Positions 7,359 through 15,975 of a stretch of 39,748 nt of DNA are shown here, piece after piece. Made by a program: the position numbers and the translations under genes. This DNA is from an uncultured Burkholderiales bacterium (GTDB lineage: Bacteria > Pseudomonadota > Gammaproteobacteria > Burkholderiales > Burkholderiaceae_E). Each line of letters begins with the position of its first letter. Positions within the stretch are counted from its first letter, which is position 1. The DNA lies in assembly GCA_902826305.1 (NCBI GenBank), contig CADEEH010000010.1, forward strand, positions 18,737 through 58,484. The letters run 5' to 3'. The notes beneath the pieces were generated by a model. It was not told the origin of the DNA. It did not search any database and saw only the letters and a list, made by a program, of their open reading frames with translations.

Positions 7359-10329
7359 AGACCGGCACGCGGCGCGTACCGGCCACCGCCGGCGCGGGCC
7401 GGCGGAAACGGGCGCCGGCGTTGCGGTCGATGAAGGTCGCCAGCGCCGGATCCTGGACCAGGTCCAGGCTGCGCTTGGCGAGCAGCATCGCCGCCCACTC
7501 CTCCGGCTTGGCCAGCGCGTAGCCCTGTGCATACTCGATGTCGATCTCGCGCAGCGCCATCACGATGTTCGCGTCTTCGGCCCACTCGGCGATGCAGGCC
7601 ATGCCGAGCTCCTGCGCGAACTCGGCGATCGCCCGGGTCAGCGTGAAATTGACCGGGTTGCGGTGGATGTCCTTGATGAAGCCGCCGTCGATCTTCAGGA
7701 AGTCGGCGCGGATCTCCTTCAGGTACGCGAACGAGGTGTAGCCGGCGCCGAAGTCGTCGAGTGCGACCCGTGCCCCGTAGCTGCGCACCCGGTCGACGAA
7801 GCGGCGCGAGTTGTTGATGTCGTAGAGGGCGACCGTCTCGGTGATCTCGAACACCAGCTTGGCCGCCGACACCGGATGGTCGTTGAGCATGCCGATCGCG
7901 TCGGTCAGGTAGCGTTCGTCGTTCAGCGAGGCGCCGCTGACGTTGACGTTGACGAAACCGAGGCGGTCCCGGTGCGCGGGATGCTGGTCGAGCCAGGCGA
8001 GTGTGCGCTTGAGCACCCAGCGGTCGATGTCGGTGATCAGGCCGTTGCGTTCGGCGACGACGATGAAGCGGCTGGGCGGGATGATCATCCCGTGTTCGTC
8101 GCGCATCCGCAGCAGCAGCTCGTAGGAGGGCGGCGCGTTCGGATCGATCAGCGAGATCACCGGCTGGGCGACCAGGAACAGGCGGTCCAGTGGCGCGGCA
8201 CGCTGGAGCTGCTCGGCCAGATGGAGTTCCTCGAGGAACGCGCTAAGCTGCGGCGCGCCTTTCTCGAACGAGACGATGCCCAGGCCGTGGCGGTTCTTGG
8301 CCTCGGCGCACGCACGGTCGGCCGAGCCGAGGGCGTCCTTCGCGTTCATCGAACTGTCCATCTCGACCAGGCCGAGGCTGGCGTCGATGTTGAACGCGCG
8401 TCCCTCGACGTGGTAGGTCGCACTGGTCAGCGCGAAGTGCAGGTCGCGACAGGTGCGCTGGGCGGCGGCCAGGTCCATGCCGTTGAACAGCAGCACGAAC
8501 TCGTCGCCGCCGAGGCGTGCGATCGGCGCCGGTTCCGGGAGTTCGCGTCGCATCCGCGCGGCCACCTCGACCAGGATCGCGTCACCCGCCAGGTGTCCGA
8601 ACAGGTCGTTGACCAGCTTGAAGCCGTTCAGGTCGATGTACGCCAGCGACGCGACGCCGCCGCGCCGGGTCAGGTCCAGCGATTCGCGCAGCCGCTCGTC
8701 GAAGGAACGGCGATTGAGCAGGTTGGTCAGCGGATCGCGGGTGGCCATCATGACCAGTCGCGATTCGAAGTTCTTGCGCTCGGTGACCTCGGTGACGGAG
8801 CCCTCGATGCGCAGCCCGGAGGCGACCGCCCGCACGCTGTACCAGCGCGGGCGTCCATCCGGTCGTGTCGCCGAGTATTCGACCTCCGCGGTCGCGTGGC
8901 CGCGCAGTTCGTCGCGGATCCGGGTCAGGCTGCCGCTGCCGAACAACTCGTCCCACGCCAGCGGGCCGCCCGCGCGTTCGACGGCGAGCGGAAACATCTC
9001 CTTGAAGGCGGCGTTCGATTCGCTGACGCTGCCGTTGTTCTCGATCGTGAACAGCCCCACCGGCACACCTTCGTAGGTGACACGCAACCGCGTCAGCGCA
9101 TCGATCGCCTGGCGCTGGGCGAGGATGCGGCCGGTGCGTTCGATGCGGATCCGGTCAGCCAGCGCGATCGCGGCCAGCAGCGCCGAGGCGATCACCGCGA
9201 CCTGGCTGTTAATCAGGGCGTGGGGCGCCTTCATCACGCCGCTGGCCACCAGCACCTCGGCGACCAGGCCGGCGTAGGTGAAGGCCCAGGAACCTGCGTA
9301 CCAGCGGGCGGTGGTCGATGGCTGCGTGCGCAGGATCCGGATCAGGACGACCATCAGGACCAGCATCACGATCGTGCCGACGACCCAGACCAGACGCAGG
9401 AAGGCAAGTCCGCTGAGCGCAATCGCCGCGATACACAGGCTTCCGGCGGCGGCCTTGAGCCATTGCATGATCCGGGACATCCGGCCGCGGTGGACTTCCA
9501 GGCGCAGCAGCGTATCGAAGAGCGTGACACCGAACAGGACCTGGCCGGCCATCAGCAGCTGCAGCAGTACCGGAACACCGGGCAGCGAAGGGTCGATGCC
9601 TATCCATGACGCGTCGTATCCCGCGTTGACCGCCGAGATGCGCAGGCTGCAGGCGAGCCATGCCGCGAACAGCAGGAAGGACTTGTCCTTGTTCAGGTGG
9701 GAGACCACGACCGAGAACGCGAGCAGCATGACCAGCGAGCCGAACAACACGCCGCCGATGCGCTCGAACTTGCGCTCGGACACCTCGTAGTCCGACGCAC
9801 TCCAGACATAGGCGCGCAGCCGGCCGATGCTGCGGTTGGACGCCTGCCCCGCGATGACGAGTGAACCGGCCTGCTCAGCGGGCACGCTGACCGCGACACC
9901 GGCCTTGGAGGCGCGCCAGGTCAACGGGATCGCGGGTCCGACCGCGTTGCCGCCGGTTGTCGCCGGGATCAGCCAGAAGTGGGCCGTCGGCGCCCGCAGG
10001 CCCCGCAGTTCCAACGTCAGCGGCACGCGCGGTTCCGGCCCCTGCTCGAAGCGGGCGACGATCAGATGGTCGCCCTCGGCGATGAGCGCGCTCGGCGTTC
10101 CCGGTTCAGCGGATGCCGCGAACGCAACGAGCCGTTCCGGATCGGCTGCAGCGCTGCCGCCGGGGTGATCGCCGATCGAAACCAGCGCCCCCCGTCCGGA
10201 GCCGACATCGATCGGCAGCATGAAGACCGCCGCCGCGACGATCAGGAAGATCGCCACCGGCGCGAAGAAACGCGCGAAGACGTCGAACTTCGACTCGTCG
10301 ATCGGACCGGTCACTGCGGCTGGCTGCAT
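7357..10329 (-). CDS. Membrane-bound 7TMR-DISM/PAS/GGDEF/EAL cyclic-di-GMP protein
   Basis: This 990-residue protein makes or breaks the second messenger cyclic di-GMP. An N-terminal membrane segment (about 22-40) is followed by an extracytoplasmic beta-rich domain (about 45-185) and a seven-helix membrane block (about 190-392), the 7TMR-DISM layout. A PAS-like domain (about 410-520) links to GGDEF (about 525-690; RLGGDEF at 605-611, intact) and EAL (about 705-955). EAL residues look complete: E737 in YELLLR, N796, E831 in ITET, D858-D859 in DDFGAG, K879, E915, and Q935 in QGY. There is no RxxD inhibitory site before GGDEF. Both activities are therefore possible. The start is the ATG at 10329 because it precedes the first membrane helix. 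It is divergent from the acyltransferase gene. Confidence 0.88.
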   Translation of the reverse strand: MQPAAVTGPIDESKFDVFARFFAPVAIFLIVAAAVFMLPIDVGSGRGALVSIGDHPGGSAAADPERLVAFAASAEPGTPSALIAEGDHLIVARFEQGPEPRVPLTLELRGLRAPTAHFWLIPATTGGNAVGPAIPLTWRASKAGVAVSVPAEQAGSLVIAGQASNRSIGRLRAYVWSASDYEVSERKFERIGGVLFGSLVMLLAFSVVVSHLNKDKSFLLFAAWLACSLRISAVNAGYDASWIGIDPSLPGVPVLLQLLMAGQVLFGVTLFDTLLRLEVHRGRMSRIMQWLKAAAGSLCIAAIALSGLAFLRLVWVVGTIVMLVLMVVLIRILRTQPSTTARWYAGSWAFTYAGLVAEVLVASGVMKAPHALINSQVAVIASALLAAIALADRIRIERTGRILAQRQAIDALTRLRVTYEGVPVGLFTIENNGSVSESNAAFKEMFPLAVERAGGPLAWDELFGSGSLTRIRDELRGHATAEVEYSATRPDGRPRWYSVRAVASGLRIEGSVTEVTERKNFESRLVMMATRDPLTNLLNRRSFDERLRESLDLTRRGGVASLAYIDLNGFKLVNDLFGHLAGDAILVEVAARMRRELPEPAPIARLGGDEFVLLFNGMDLAAAQRTCRDLHFALTSATYHVEGRAFNIDASLGLVEMDSSMNAKDALGSADRACAEAKNRHGLGIVSFEKGAPQLSAFLEELHLAEQLQRAAPLDRLFLVAQPVISLIDPNAPPSYELLLRMRDEHGMIIPPSRFIVVAERNGLITDIDRWVLKRTLAWLDQHPAHRDRLGFVNVNVSGASLNDERYLTDAIGMLNDHPVSAAKLVFEITETVALYDINNSRRFVDRVRSYGARVALDDFGAGYTSFAYLKEIRADFLKIDGGFIKDIHRNPVNFTLTRAIAEFAQELGMACIAEWAEDANIVMALREIDIEYAQGYALAKPEEWAAMLLAKRSLDLVQDPALATFIDRNAGARFRRPAPAVAGTRRVPV

Positions 10330-10623
10330 GTCTCGGGCTTCTGCCCCATGGCGGACCCGACGCGAAGGCGTGTCGTCGGGGGAAGGGCGGTACCTGCACC
10401 TTATCGGTCCGTGCGCAGGCTGTTCACGCCATGGCCGACTGGCGGTGGTTCCTTTCCGCCCGTTGGAAGGGGTGTCAGAAGTGGTCATGAAGGGCAGCGC
10501 CCGCCTGCCGCACCTGGGGTATCACCGCTATATTCAAGACCGAGTCACGACGCCGGCCTCTTCGCCACTTCGATCCGAGAAGCGGCACGTTCAATCCGAC
10601 GACCGGTGTGGGCAGCCAACGCC
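10330..10623. promoter_or_regulatory. 294-base divergent intergenic region
   Basis: No convincing gene is seen between the GGDEF-EAL gene and the acyltransferase gene. The best plus-strand promoter candidate is TATATT at 10529-10534, about 90 bases before the acyltransferase ATG. Reading frames crossing the region are extensions or shadows of the flanking genes. Confidence 0.4.
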
Positions 10624-11445
10624 ATGTTCGCAGAGCAGCGCTATCGACGCCGCCTTACAGACGACCAACTCCCGGTCGTGTCCGCCGACCCGCGGTCGCA
10701 CGCGTCGGAGCCACCACCTCGCTGGCGCATCGGCACCGAGCTGCCGTTTCGACTGGTCCTCGCCCGCAACCCCGAACAGCTCGCACAGGCGATTGCCGTG
10801 AGGCGTGCCGCCTACGCGGTGCACATGCCCGAGTTCGAGAAGCACTTCCAGGCACCGGAAGCCGAGGACTACGAGGCGGGATCGCGGGTGCTGCTGGCGT
10901 TGTCCAAGGATACGGACAAGGCGATCGGCACGCTGCGAATCGGCACGAATCTGCACGGACCGACGGAATTCGAGAGACATCTCGACCTGCCGTCGCAGTT
11001 TGTCGGGCAGCCATGTGCCTACTTGTCGCGTCTGGGGGTGCTGCGCGGACGGCACTCGAACGAGGTCAAGCTCGCCCTGTTCAAGGCAATGCATCGATAT
11101 TGTCTGGCCGCGCAGATCAGGTATCTGCTGATCGCGGGTGTTCCGCCGCGCGACCGCTGGTATGAGCGGCTCGGCTTCGTCGACATCATGGAAAAGGGGC
11201 AGTTGTTCGCGCTGCCCAGCTGCTACGGTCGACCCGCGCGTGTGCAGTGGGCCGAGGTCGCCCGCTTCGAATCGATGTGGCGCGAGAGCAATCACCCGTT
11301 GTACGACTTCATGTTCAAGAGTTTCTTCCCCGACATCGAGGTGTTCTCGTCGGTGTCGAGCATGTGGTCGCGGCCGCGCCGTCGCCGCGGCGATGCCGAT
11401 CCCGTTGCGCCGCTGCAGGATTCCTTCGGCCTCGCGGTGATCTGA
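10624..11445 (+). CDS. FeeM-like N-acyl amino acid synthase / GNAT-fold acyltransferase (putative)
   Basis: This 273-residue protein resembles the GNAT/autoinducer-synthase superfamily, closest by pattern to FeeM-type N-acyl amino acid synthases, which move a fatty acyl group from acyl carrier protein to an amino acid. Visible features are AVRRAAYAVHMPEFEKHF (about 58-75, N-terminal acceptor helix), the beta strand with AIGTLRIGTNLHG (about 100-112), the SRLGVLRGRH strand-loop (about 135-144), and an AGVPPRDRWYERLGF stretch (about 171-185) typical of the acyl-binding edge. A basic C-terminal tail (SRPRRRRGD) follows. The ATG at 10624 was chosen because similarity begins soon after it. It could also be an uncharacterised GNAT; substrate specificity is not readable. 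Confidence 0.6.
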   Translation: MFAEQRYRRRLTDDQLPVVSADPRSHASEPPPRWRIGTELPFRLVLARNPEQLAQAIAVRRAAYAVHMPEFEKHFQAPEAEDYEAGSRVLLALSKDTDKAIGTLRIGTNLHGPTEFERHLDLPSQFVGQPCAYLSRLGVLRGRHSNEVKLALFKAMHRYCLAAQIRYLLIAGVPPRDRWYERLGFVDIMEKGQLFALPSCYGRPARVQWAEVARFESMWRESNHPLYDFMFKSFFPDIEVFSSVSSMWSRPRRRRGDADPVAPLQDSFGLAVI

Positions 11446-11510
11446 CACGCACCGCGCGGAGAATCCCCGCGCGGTCGCGGTGCACTGGCCCGTGTGCGCC
11501 GGGCTTCGCC

Positions 11511-11516
11511 TATAGT
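11511..11516 (+). promoter_or_regulatory. Candidate -10 element of the small secreted protein gene
   Basis: TATAGT lies 68 bases before the ATG at 11584. The -35 region is weak. Downstream, GAGGAG at 11570-11575 is one of the better ribosome-binding sites in the window, eight bases from the start. Confidence 0.4.
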
Positions 11517-11583
11517 GCCGATGTCCATTGCAGGACGGTCGTCGACCGGCCCTGCCTGCACGTCATCACGAGGAGAAGAACCG

Positions 11584-12066
11584 ATGATCAAACCCATGAT
11601 TCCCGCGCTGTTGCTGGCGCTCGCCTGGTCCGTGTCGGTGCCGGCATCGGCCGAGAGCCTGGCGACCTCGGCCTCGAGCGCCGGACTGTCCGCATCGAGT
11701 GCCGGTTCGGCGTCGCTGCGCGGTTCGTCCGATTCGATCAGCGGTTCCAGCGGCGGCGGCGAGAGGAAGGAGTCGAGCGTGACCGACGGCGACTATCGCG
11801 TCGCGTCGATCGATTCGATCGACGGCAAGGCCGACGGGCTGAGCCTGACGCTGGTGCCGGTCGCGGGCGGGGACGACCAGGGGTTCCGCCTGGCGCTGCC
11901 GCAGCGCGCGCTGGGCGAGCGGCCACTCGCGGTCGGTGACCAGGTTCGTGCGCAGCGCCGGCCTTACGGACTCGAGTTCGCGCGGGTGGACACCCGGCAG
12001 CCGTTCTTCCTCGTGCTCGCCGACGCGTGGCAGCGCGATCTGCAGACACGCGTCGTCGGGCGCTGA
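11584..12066 (+). CDS. Small exported Ser-rich hypothetical protein
   Basis: I do not recognise a family for this 160-residue protein. A signal peptide is clear (MIKPMIPALLLALAWSVSVP, with an ASA-E cleavage site near residue 23). A Ser/Ala/Gly-rich stretch (about 25-60, with repeated SASSAGS-like units) follows, then a compact hydrophilic domain of about 90 residues (DGDYRVASIDSIDGKADGLS onward) with no cysteines or known motif. It should therefore be a periplasmic or secreted protein. A strong GAGGAG site at 11570-11575 fixes the start. The DUF2145 gene begins 35 bases after the stop, on the same strand, so co-transcription and a shared envelope role are likely but unproven. Confidence 0.75.
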   Translation: MIKPMIPALLLALAWSVSVPASAESLATSASSAGLSASSAGSASLRGSSDSISGSSGGGERKESSVTDGDYRVASIDSIDGKADGLSLTLVPVAGGDDQGFRLALPQRALGERPLAVGDQVRAQRRPYGLEFARVDTRQPFFLVLADAWQRDLQTRVVGR

Positions 12067-12101
12067 CCAGTTTCGATCGCAGGCGACCGGGGCCCCCCGC
12101 G

Positions 12102-13073
12102 GTGAGCCGGTCGCGAAGCGCGCGCCGGCCTCGGGTGCTCGCTGCCGCGCTGGCGGCATGCCTGCTCGTCGCGTCAGCGGCGGTTCCGGTGGTCACGCAG
12201 GCATCGACGACCGGCGTGCCCGCCGCCTCGGCGATGCTGTCGGTCCGCTACTGCGACCGCGTCGAGCAGACCGACGCGATCGAACAGGACCGGATGCTGC
12301 GTTTCGCGGCCATCGTACGCGACCGGCTCGAAACCGGCGGTGGTGATGCGGCGCTGATCTCGCGCTCGGGTGTCGACCTGCAGCGGTTCCGCACCCGTTT
12401 CTCGCACGCCGGGATCGCGCTGCGTGATGCCGGTGAACTGCGCTGGTCGGTGCGACAGCTCTACTACGCCTGCGACGAGGGCCGACCGCGCCTGTTCGAC
12501 CAGGGCGTGGCCGGCTTCCTGTTCAACACCGACGAACCCGCGGTCGGTTACGTGTCGATCGTCTGGCCGCCGCGCCCCCAGGCCGCGTCACTCGCCGTCA
12601 CCGCACGCGACGACACCCGCGCGCTGCGGCTGCTCGCTGCACGTTACAGCGCCAATTCCTTTCCGTTCAGCACCCGTTACCAGAACTGCAACCAGTGGGT
12701 GATGGAACTGCTCGCGTCGGCCTGGGGTGACCTGTCCGACGGCGAGGACCTGCGCGCGCGTGCCCAGGGGTGGCTCGCCGACAACCGCTACGTGCCGACG
12801 ACTCTGGAGGTCGACTCGCACTGGCTGAAGTTCGCGAGCGGTTTCGTGCCGTTGCTGCACTTCGACGATCATCCGGAGGATGAACGACTGGGACTGCAGG
12901 TGCGGTTGAGCCTGCCGGAGGCGATGGAGACGTTCGTTCGCGACCGGCTGCCCGCATCGCGTCGGATCGAGCTGTGCCATGCGCGCGGGCGGGTGGTGAT
13001 CCGCGAGGGTTGGACACCGATCGAGGACGGTTGCGTGGCCCGCGACGGCGACGAGGTGATCGCACTGGACTGA
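12102..13073 (+). CDS. DUF2145 family exported protein, possible papain-like fold
   Basis: This 323-residue protein resembles DUF2145, a family of unknown function common in Burkholderiales. A basic N-terminus and hydrophobic segment (about 11-32) form a signal peptide or anchor. Conserved blocks are RMLRFAAIVRDRLE (about 64-77), FSHAGIALRD (100-109), SVRQLYYACDEGRPRLFDQG (116-135) and YSANSFPFSTRYQNCNQW (182-199). The His-first then Cys order (H102 in SHAG, C196 in QNCNQW) resembles circularly permuted NlpC/P60-type cysteine hydrolases; that reading is my inference. The GTG at 12102 was chosen because it gives a normal signal peptide and avoids overlapping the previous gene; an in-frame GTG at 12027 is the alternative. 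Confidence 0.78.
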   Translation: MSRSRSARRPRVLAAALAACLLVASAAVPVVTQASTTGVPAASAMLSVRYCDRVEQTDAIEQDRMLRFAAIVRDRLETGGGDAALISRSGVDLQRFRTRFSHAGIALRDAGELRWSVRQLYYACDEGRPRLFDQGVAGFLFNTDEPAVGYVSIVWPPRPQAASLAVTARDDTRALRLLAARYSANSFPFSTRYQNCNQWVMELLASAWGDLSDGEDLRARAQGWLADNRYVPTTLEVDSHWLKFASGFVPLLHFDDHPEDERLGLQVRLSLPEAMETFVRDRLPASRRIELCHARGRVVIREGWTPIEDGCVARDGDEVIALD

Positions 13074-13082
13074 AGTTTGTGG

Positions 13083-13088
13083 CAGAAT
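13083..13088 (+). promoter_or_regulatory. Candidate -10 element of tRNA-Val
   Basis: CAGAATCCC follows a GTGG and lies 47 bases before the mature tRNA 5' end. The same GTGGCAGAAT string recurs at 27704-27713, before the glycosyltransferase gene. No good -35 is visible. Confidence 0.3.
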
Positions 13089-13089
13089 C

Positions 13090-13107
13090 CCGGCCTCTCC
13101 AGGCCGG
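13090..13107 (+). other. Hairpin in the tRNA-Val leader
   Basis: CCGGCCT (13090-13096) pairs perfectly with AGGCCGG (13101-13107) across a CTCC loop. It lies between the DUF2145 stop and tRNA-Val. It could slow transcription from upstream or be part of the precursor tRNA leader; no T tract follows. Confidence 0.45.
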
Positions 13108-13134
13108 CCCGGCCGCCGCGTGCGTCGGGCCCCG

Positions 13135-13209
13135 GGGCGGTTAGCTCAGTGGTAGAGCACTGCCTTCACACGGCAGGGGTCGCAGGTTCGAACCCTGCAC
13201 CGCCCACCA
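13135..13209 (+). tRNA. tRNA-Val, anticodon CAC
   Basis: A complete cloverleaf can be drawn. The acceptor stem GGGCGGT (13135-13141) pairs with ACCGCCC (13199-13205). The D arm is GCTC/GAGC, the anticodon stem CTGCC/GGCAG encloses loop TTCACAC with anticodon CAC, and the T arm GCAGG/CCTGC encloses TTCGAAC. The encoded CCA end is present at 13207-13209. It reads GUG valine codons, a heavily used codon in DNA of this composition. It sits 107 bases upstream of gltX, so joint transcription is possible. Confidence 0.97.
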
Positions 13210-13316
13210 TCGCTCACGGGTCGTGTGCGAGTCGCCCGCGATGCCCTGCGCGCCGTGCCGCCTCGGCATGTCGCGAGAGCACGAGTCCGTCCGACAGAAC
13301 CGCTGGTGCCCGCCCG

Positions 13317-14726
13317 ATGTCGACCCCGATCCGAACCCGCTTCGCCCCCAGCCCCACGGGATTCCTGCACATCGGCGGCGCGCGGACCGCGCTGTTCGCG
13401 TGGGCGTTCGCACGCCACCACCGGGGGACTTTCATCCTGCGCATCGAGGACACCGACCTCGAGCGGTCCACTCCCGAGGCGGTGCGGGCGATCCTCGACG
13501 GGATGGCGTGGCTGGACCTCGGGCATGACGAAGGTCCGTTCTACCAGACGCGGCGGATGGACCGGTACCGCGAGGTGATCGCGCAGATGCTCGCCGCTGG
13601 AACCGCGTACCACTGCTATTGCACGCCGCAGGAACTCGACCAGATGCGCGAGGCGCAGCGCGCACGCGGCGACAAGCCGCGCTACGACGGTCGCTGGCGT
13701 CCGGAGAACGCGACCGGTCGTGTGCCGCCGGAGGGCGTGGCGCCGGTGGTCCGGTTCCGCAATCCGCTCGACGGCACCGTGGGCTGGCACGACATGGTCA
13801 AAGGACCGATCGAGATCGCCAACGCCGAACTCGACGACCTGATCATCGCGCGCTCCGACGGTACCCCGACCTACAACTTCTGCGTCGTGGTCGACGACTG
13901 GGACATGAAGATCACCCACGTGATCCGCGGCGACGACCATGTCAACAACACGCCGCGCCAGATCAACATCCTCGATGCGCTCGGCGCGACGCTGCCGGTC
14001 TACGGCCACGTGCCGATGATCCACGGACCCGACGGGCAGAAGTTGTCCAAGCGTCATGGCGCGGTGTCGGTGATCCAGTACGACGAGGACGGCTACCTGC
14101 CCGAGGCGATGGTCAACTACCTGGCTCGGCTCGGCTGGAGCCACGGCGATGCGGAGATCTTCTCGCGCGACGACCTGGTGGCCTGGTTCGATGGCAACCA
14201 CCTGTCGCATTCGCCGTCCCAGTTCGACGTCGAGAAACTGCGCTGGGTCAACCAGCACTACCTGAAGGCCCTCGACGACGCGGCGCTGGCGCAGCGGGTC
14301 TCGCCGCGGCTGGCGACGCGGGGTGTCGCCGTCGACCGGCTCGCCGAAGCCGGGATCGACCTGGCCGCGGTGTGCAACCTGTTCAAGGAACGTTCGGCGA
14401 CACTCGAGGAACTCGCGGACAACGCGATGACCGTGTGCGCCGAGGCACACCCGAGTGCCGAGGACCTGGCCACCCACGTGACACCGGCGGTACGGGTGGT
14501 GTTCGCCGATTTTGCCGCCGTGCTCGAGACCGTCGAGTGGAACCGTCCGGCGCTGGCGGCGGCGATCAAGGCCACCGTGCAACGGCATGGACTGAAGATG
14601 CCGCAGTTCGGCCAGCCGCTGCGTGTGCTGCTGTTCGCCCGCACGCAGACGCCCTCGCTGGAGGCGGTGCTGGCGCTGCTGCCCCGGCGCACCGTGATCG
14701 ACCGGCTGCGCAGCCGGCTGGGCTGA
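13317..14726 (+). CDS. gltX: Glutamate--tRNA ligase
   Basis: This 469-residue class I synthetase charges tRNA-Glu with glutamate, matching the usual bacterial length. The HIGH region is [16 protein letters not shown] (11-26) and the KMSKS equivalent is KLSKRHG, preceded by GPDGQ. The EDTD stretch ([10 protein letters not shown]) and the all-helical C-terminal anticodon-binding region are present. Upstream in-frame codons run back through the tRNA-Val gene and cannot be coding; the ATG at 13317 ([15 protein letters not shown]) is the family-typical start. The last codons contain a 16-base palindrome, CCGGCTGCGCAGCCGG (14702-14717), which may help end transcription against the convergent Bug-receptor gene 22 bases away. 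Confidence 0.96.
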   Translation: MSTPIRTRFAPSPTGFLHIGGARTALFAWAFARHHRGTFILRIEDTDLERSTPEAVRAILDGMAWLDLGHDEGPFYQTRRMDRYREVIAQMLAAGTAYHCYCTPQELDQMREAQRARGDKPRYDGRWRPENATGRVPPEGVAPVVRFRNPLDGTVGWHDMVKGPIEIANAELDDLIIARSDGTPTYNFCVVVDDWDMKITHVIRGDDHVNNTPRQINILDALGATLPVYGHVPMIHGPDGQKLSKRHGAVSVIQYDEDGYLPEAMVNYLARLGWSHGDAEIFSRDDLVAWFDGNHLSHSPSQFDVEKLRWVNQHYLKALDDAALAQRVSPRLATRGVAVDRLAEAGIDLAAVCNLFKERSATLEELADNAMTVCAEAHPSAEDLATHVTPAVRVVFADFAAVLETVEWNRPALAAAIKATVQRHGLKMPQFGQPLRVLLFARTQTPSLEAVLALLPRRTVIDRLRSRLG

Positions 14727-14748
14727 CGCGCGCCGGCCGCGGCGATCG

Positions 14749-15753
14749 TCAGTCGGTTGCGGTCACCTTCGCGAAATCGGCGACGACCTTCCATTTCTTG
14801 ATCTCGCGATCGATCTGCGCGGCGAACTGGTCCGGCGAGTTGCCGATCGCGAACGCCCCGGCATCGGCGAGCCGCTGCTTGACCTCGTCGATGGCGAGCA
14901 GCTTGACGATCTCCTGGTTCAACTTGTTGACGATCTCGCGCGGCGTGCCGGCGGGCGCGACGATGCCGAACCAGGTCGCCGCGTCGTAGTCCTTCAGGCC
15001 CAGTTCGACGAAGGTCGGCAGGTCGGGAAGCTGCGGGATGCGCTGGTGGTACGCCAGGCCGATCGGCACCAGCTTGCCGGTCTTGATGTGTGGCAACGAC
15101 GAGCTCAGGTTGTCCCACAGGATGGGCACGTTGCCGCCCAACACGTCGGTCAGCGCGGGACCGGCGCCGCGATAACCGATGTGGGTCATGAAGGTCTTGG
15201 TCTGGTACTTGAACAGTTCCATGCCCATGTGCCCGACCCCGCCGTTGCCCGACGACGCGTAGTTGAACTTGCCGGGGTTGGCGCGGATCACCTTCATGAA
15301 CTCGTCGTAGTTCTTCGCCGGGAAGCCCGGGTGCACGACGATCACGCCGGGGACCGCCGCGACGTTGCTGATCGGCTGGTAGTCCTTGCGCGGATCGTAG
15401 GCGAGCTTCGGGTAGGTGTTGGGGGCGGTGCCGCAGGTGGACACCGTGCCCACGCCCAGCGTGTAGCCGTCCGGCGCCGCGCGCGCGATCTCGGCCGCGC
15501 CGATCGTGCCGCCGGCGCCGCCGCGGTTCTCGACCACCACCGACTGCCCGAGCACACCGGTCAGCCGCTGCGCGACCAGCCGGCCGACGATGTCGGTCGA
15601 TCCGCCCGGCGGAAACGGGATGATCAGCTTGACCGGCTTGGACGGATAACCTGCCTGGCCGAACGCGGCCGGCAGCGCGCCGGCACCGATCGAGGCGGCG
15701 AGCGCCTTGACCACCCTGCGACGCCCGTCGGTCGGGCGTGTCCTGTTGACCAT
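14749..15753 (-). CDS. Bug-family tripartite tricarboxylate transporter substrate-binding protein
   Basis: This 334-residue periplasmic receptor belongs to the Bug/TctC family, greatly expanded in Burkholderiales, whose members bind carboxylates and other small solutes. The signal region GRRRVVKALAASIGAGALPA has a twin-arginine-like start and ends near AFGQA. The mature protein shows the family marks YPSKPVKLIIPFPPGGSTDI (about 36-55), the ENRGGAGG loop, HMGMELFK, and the C-terminal IKKWKVVADF. The ATG at 15753 has GGAG about nine bases upstream on the minus strand. No TctA or TctB membrane genes are nearby, so it is an orphan receptor that may serve a distant transporter or have a signalling role. 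The ligand is unknown. Confidence 0.93.
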   Translation of the reverse strand: MVNRTRPTDGRRRVVKALAASIGAGALPAAFGQAGYPSKPVKLIIPFPPGGSTDIVGRLVAQRLTGVLGQSVVVENRGGAGGTIGAAEIARAAPDGYTLGVGTVSTCGTAPNTYPKLAYDPRKDYQPISNVAAVPGVIVVHPGFPAKNYDEFMKVIRANPGKFNYASSGNGGVGHMGMELFKYQTKTFMTHIGYRGAGPALTDVLGGNVPILWDNLSSSLPHIKTGKLVPIGLAYHQRIPQLPDLPTFVELGLKDYDAATWFGIVAPAGTPREIVNKLNQEIVKLLAIDEVKQRLADAGAFAIGNSPDQFAAQIDREIKKWKVVADFAKVTATD

Positions 15754-15940
15754 CGTCGAGTTCTCCGGAAGGGGTTCGTCGTGCGCGATATTCTGACCGA
15801 ACTGGCCGCGTCAGGGTGGCATGGCCGGCGTCGGCGGGCCGTTTGCTGCTTCGGGGGCGCGCGGCCTGGTTGCGATGGCGCTGGACCAGGGCCTGTCGAC
15901 GCCGAGGCGGCGCGAGCGCCCGGATGACGTGGACAGGCCC

Positions 15941-15946
15941 TAGAAT
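15941..15946 (+). promoter_or_regulatory. Candidate -10 element of aroC
   Basis: TAGAATCGTCGG begins here, 30 bases before the aroC ATG at 15976, in the 222-base divergent gap between the Bug receptor and aroC. Its sequence is nearly the same as the box before the DUF2863 gene (TACAATCGTCG). The rest of the gap shows no gene. Confidence 0.4.
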
Positions 15947-15975
15947 CGTCGGCTGACCGTTCCTTCGGGATCCGC

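Noticed and set aside
13135..13209. tRNA-Val as an integration site
   Set aside because: No integrase gene, no repeat of the tRNA 3' end downstream, and gltX follows directly.
14702..14717. Perfect 16-base palindrome at the end of gltX as a standalone element
   Set aside because: It lies in coding sequence for Arg/Leu-rich terminal residues, and such palindromes are expected by chance in GC-rich DNA; only mentioned within gltX.
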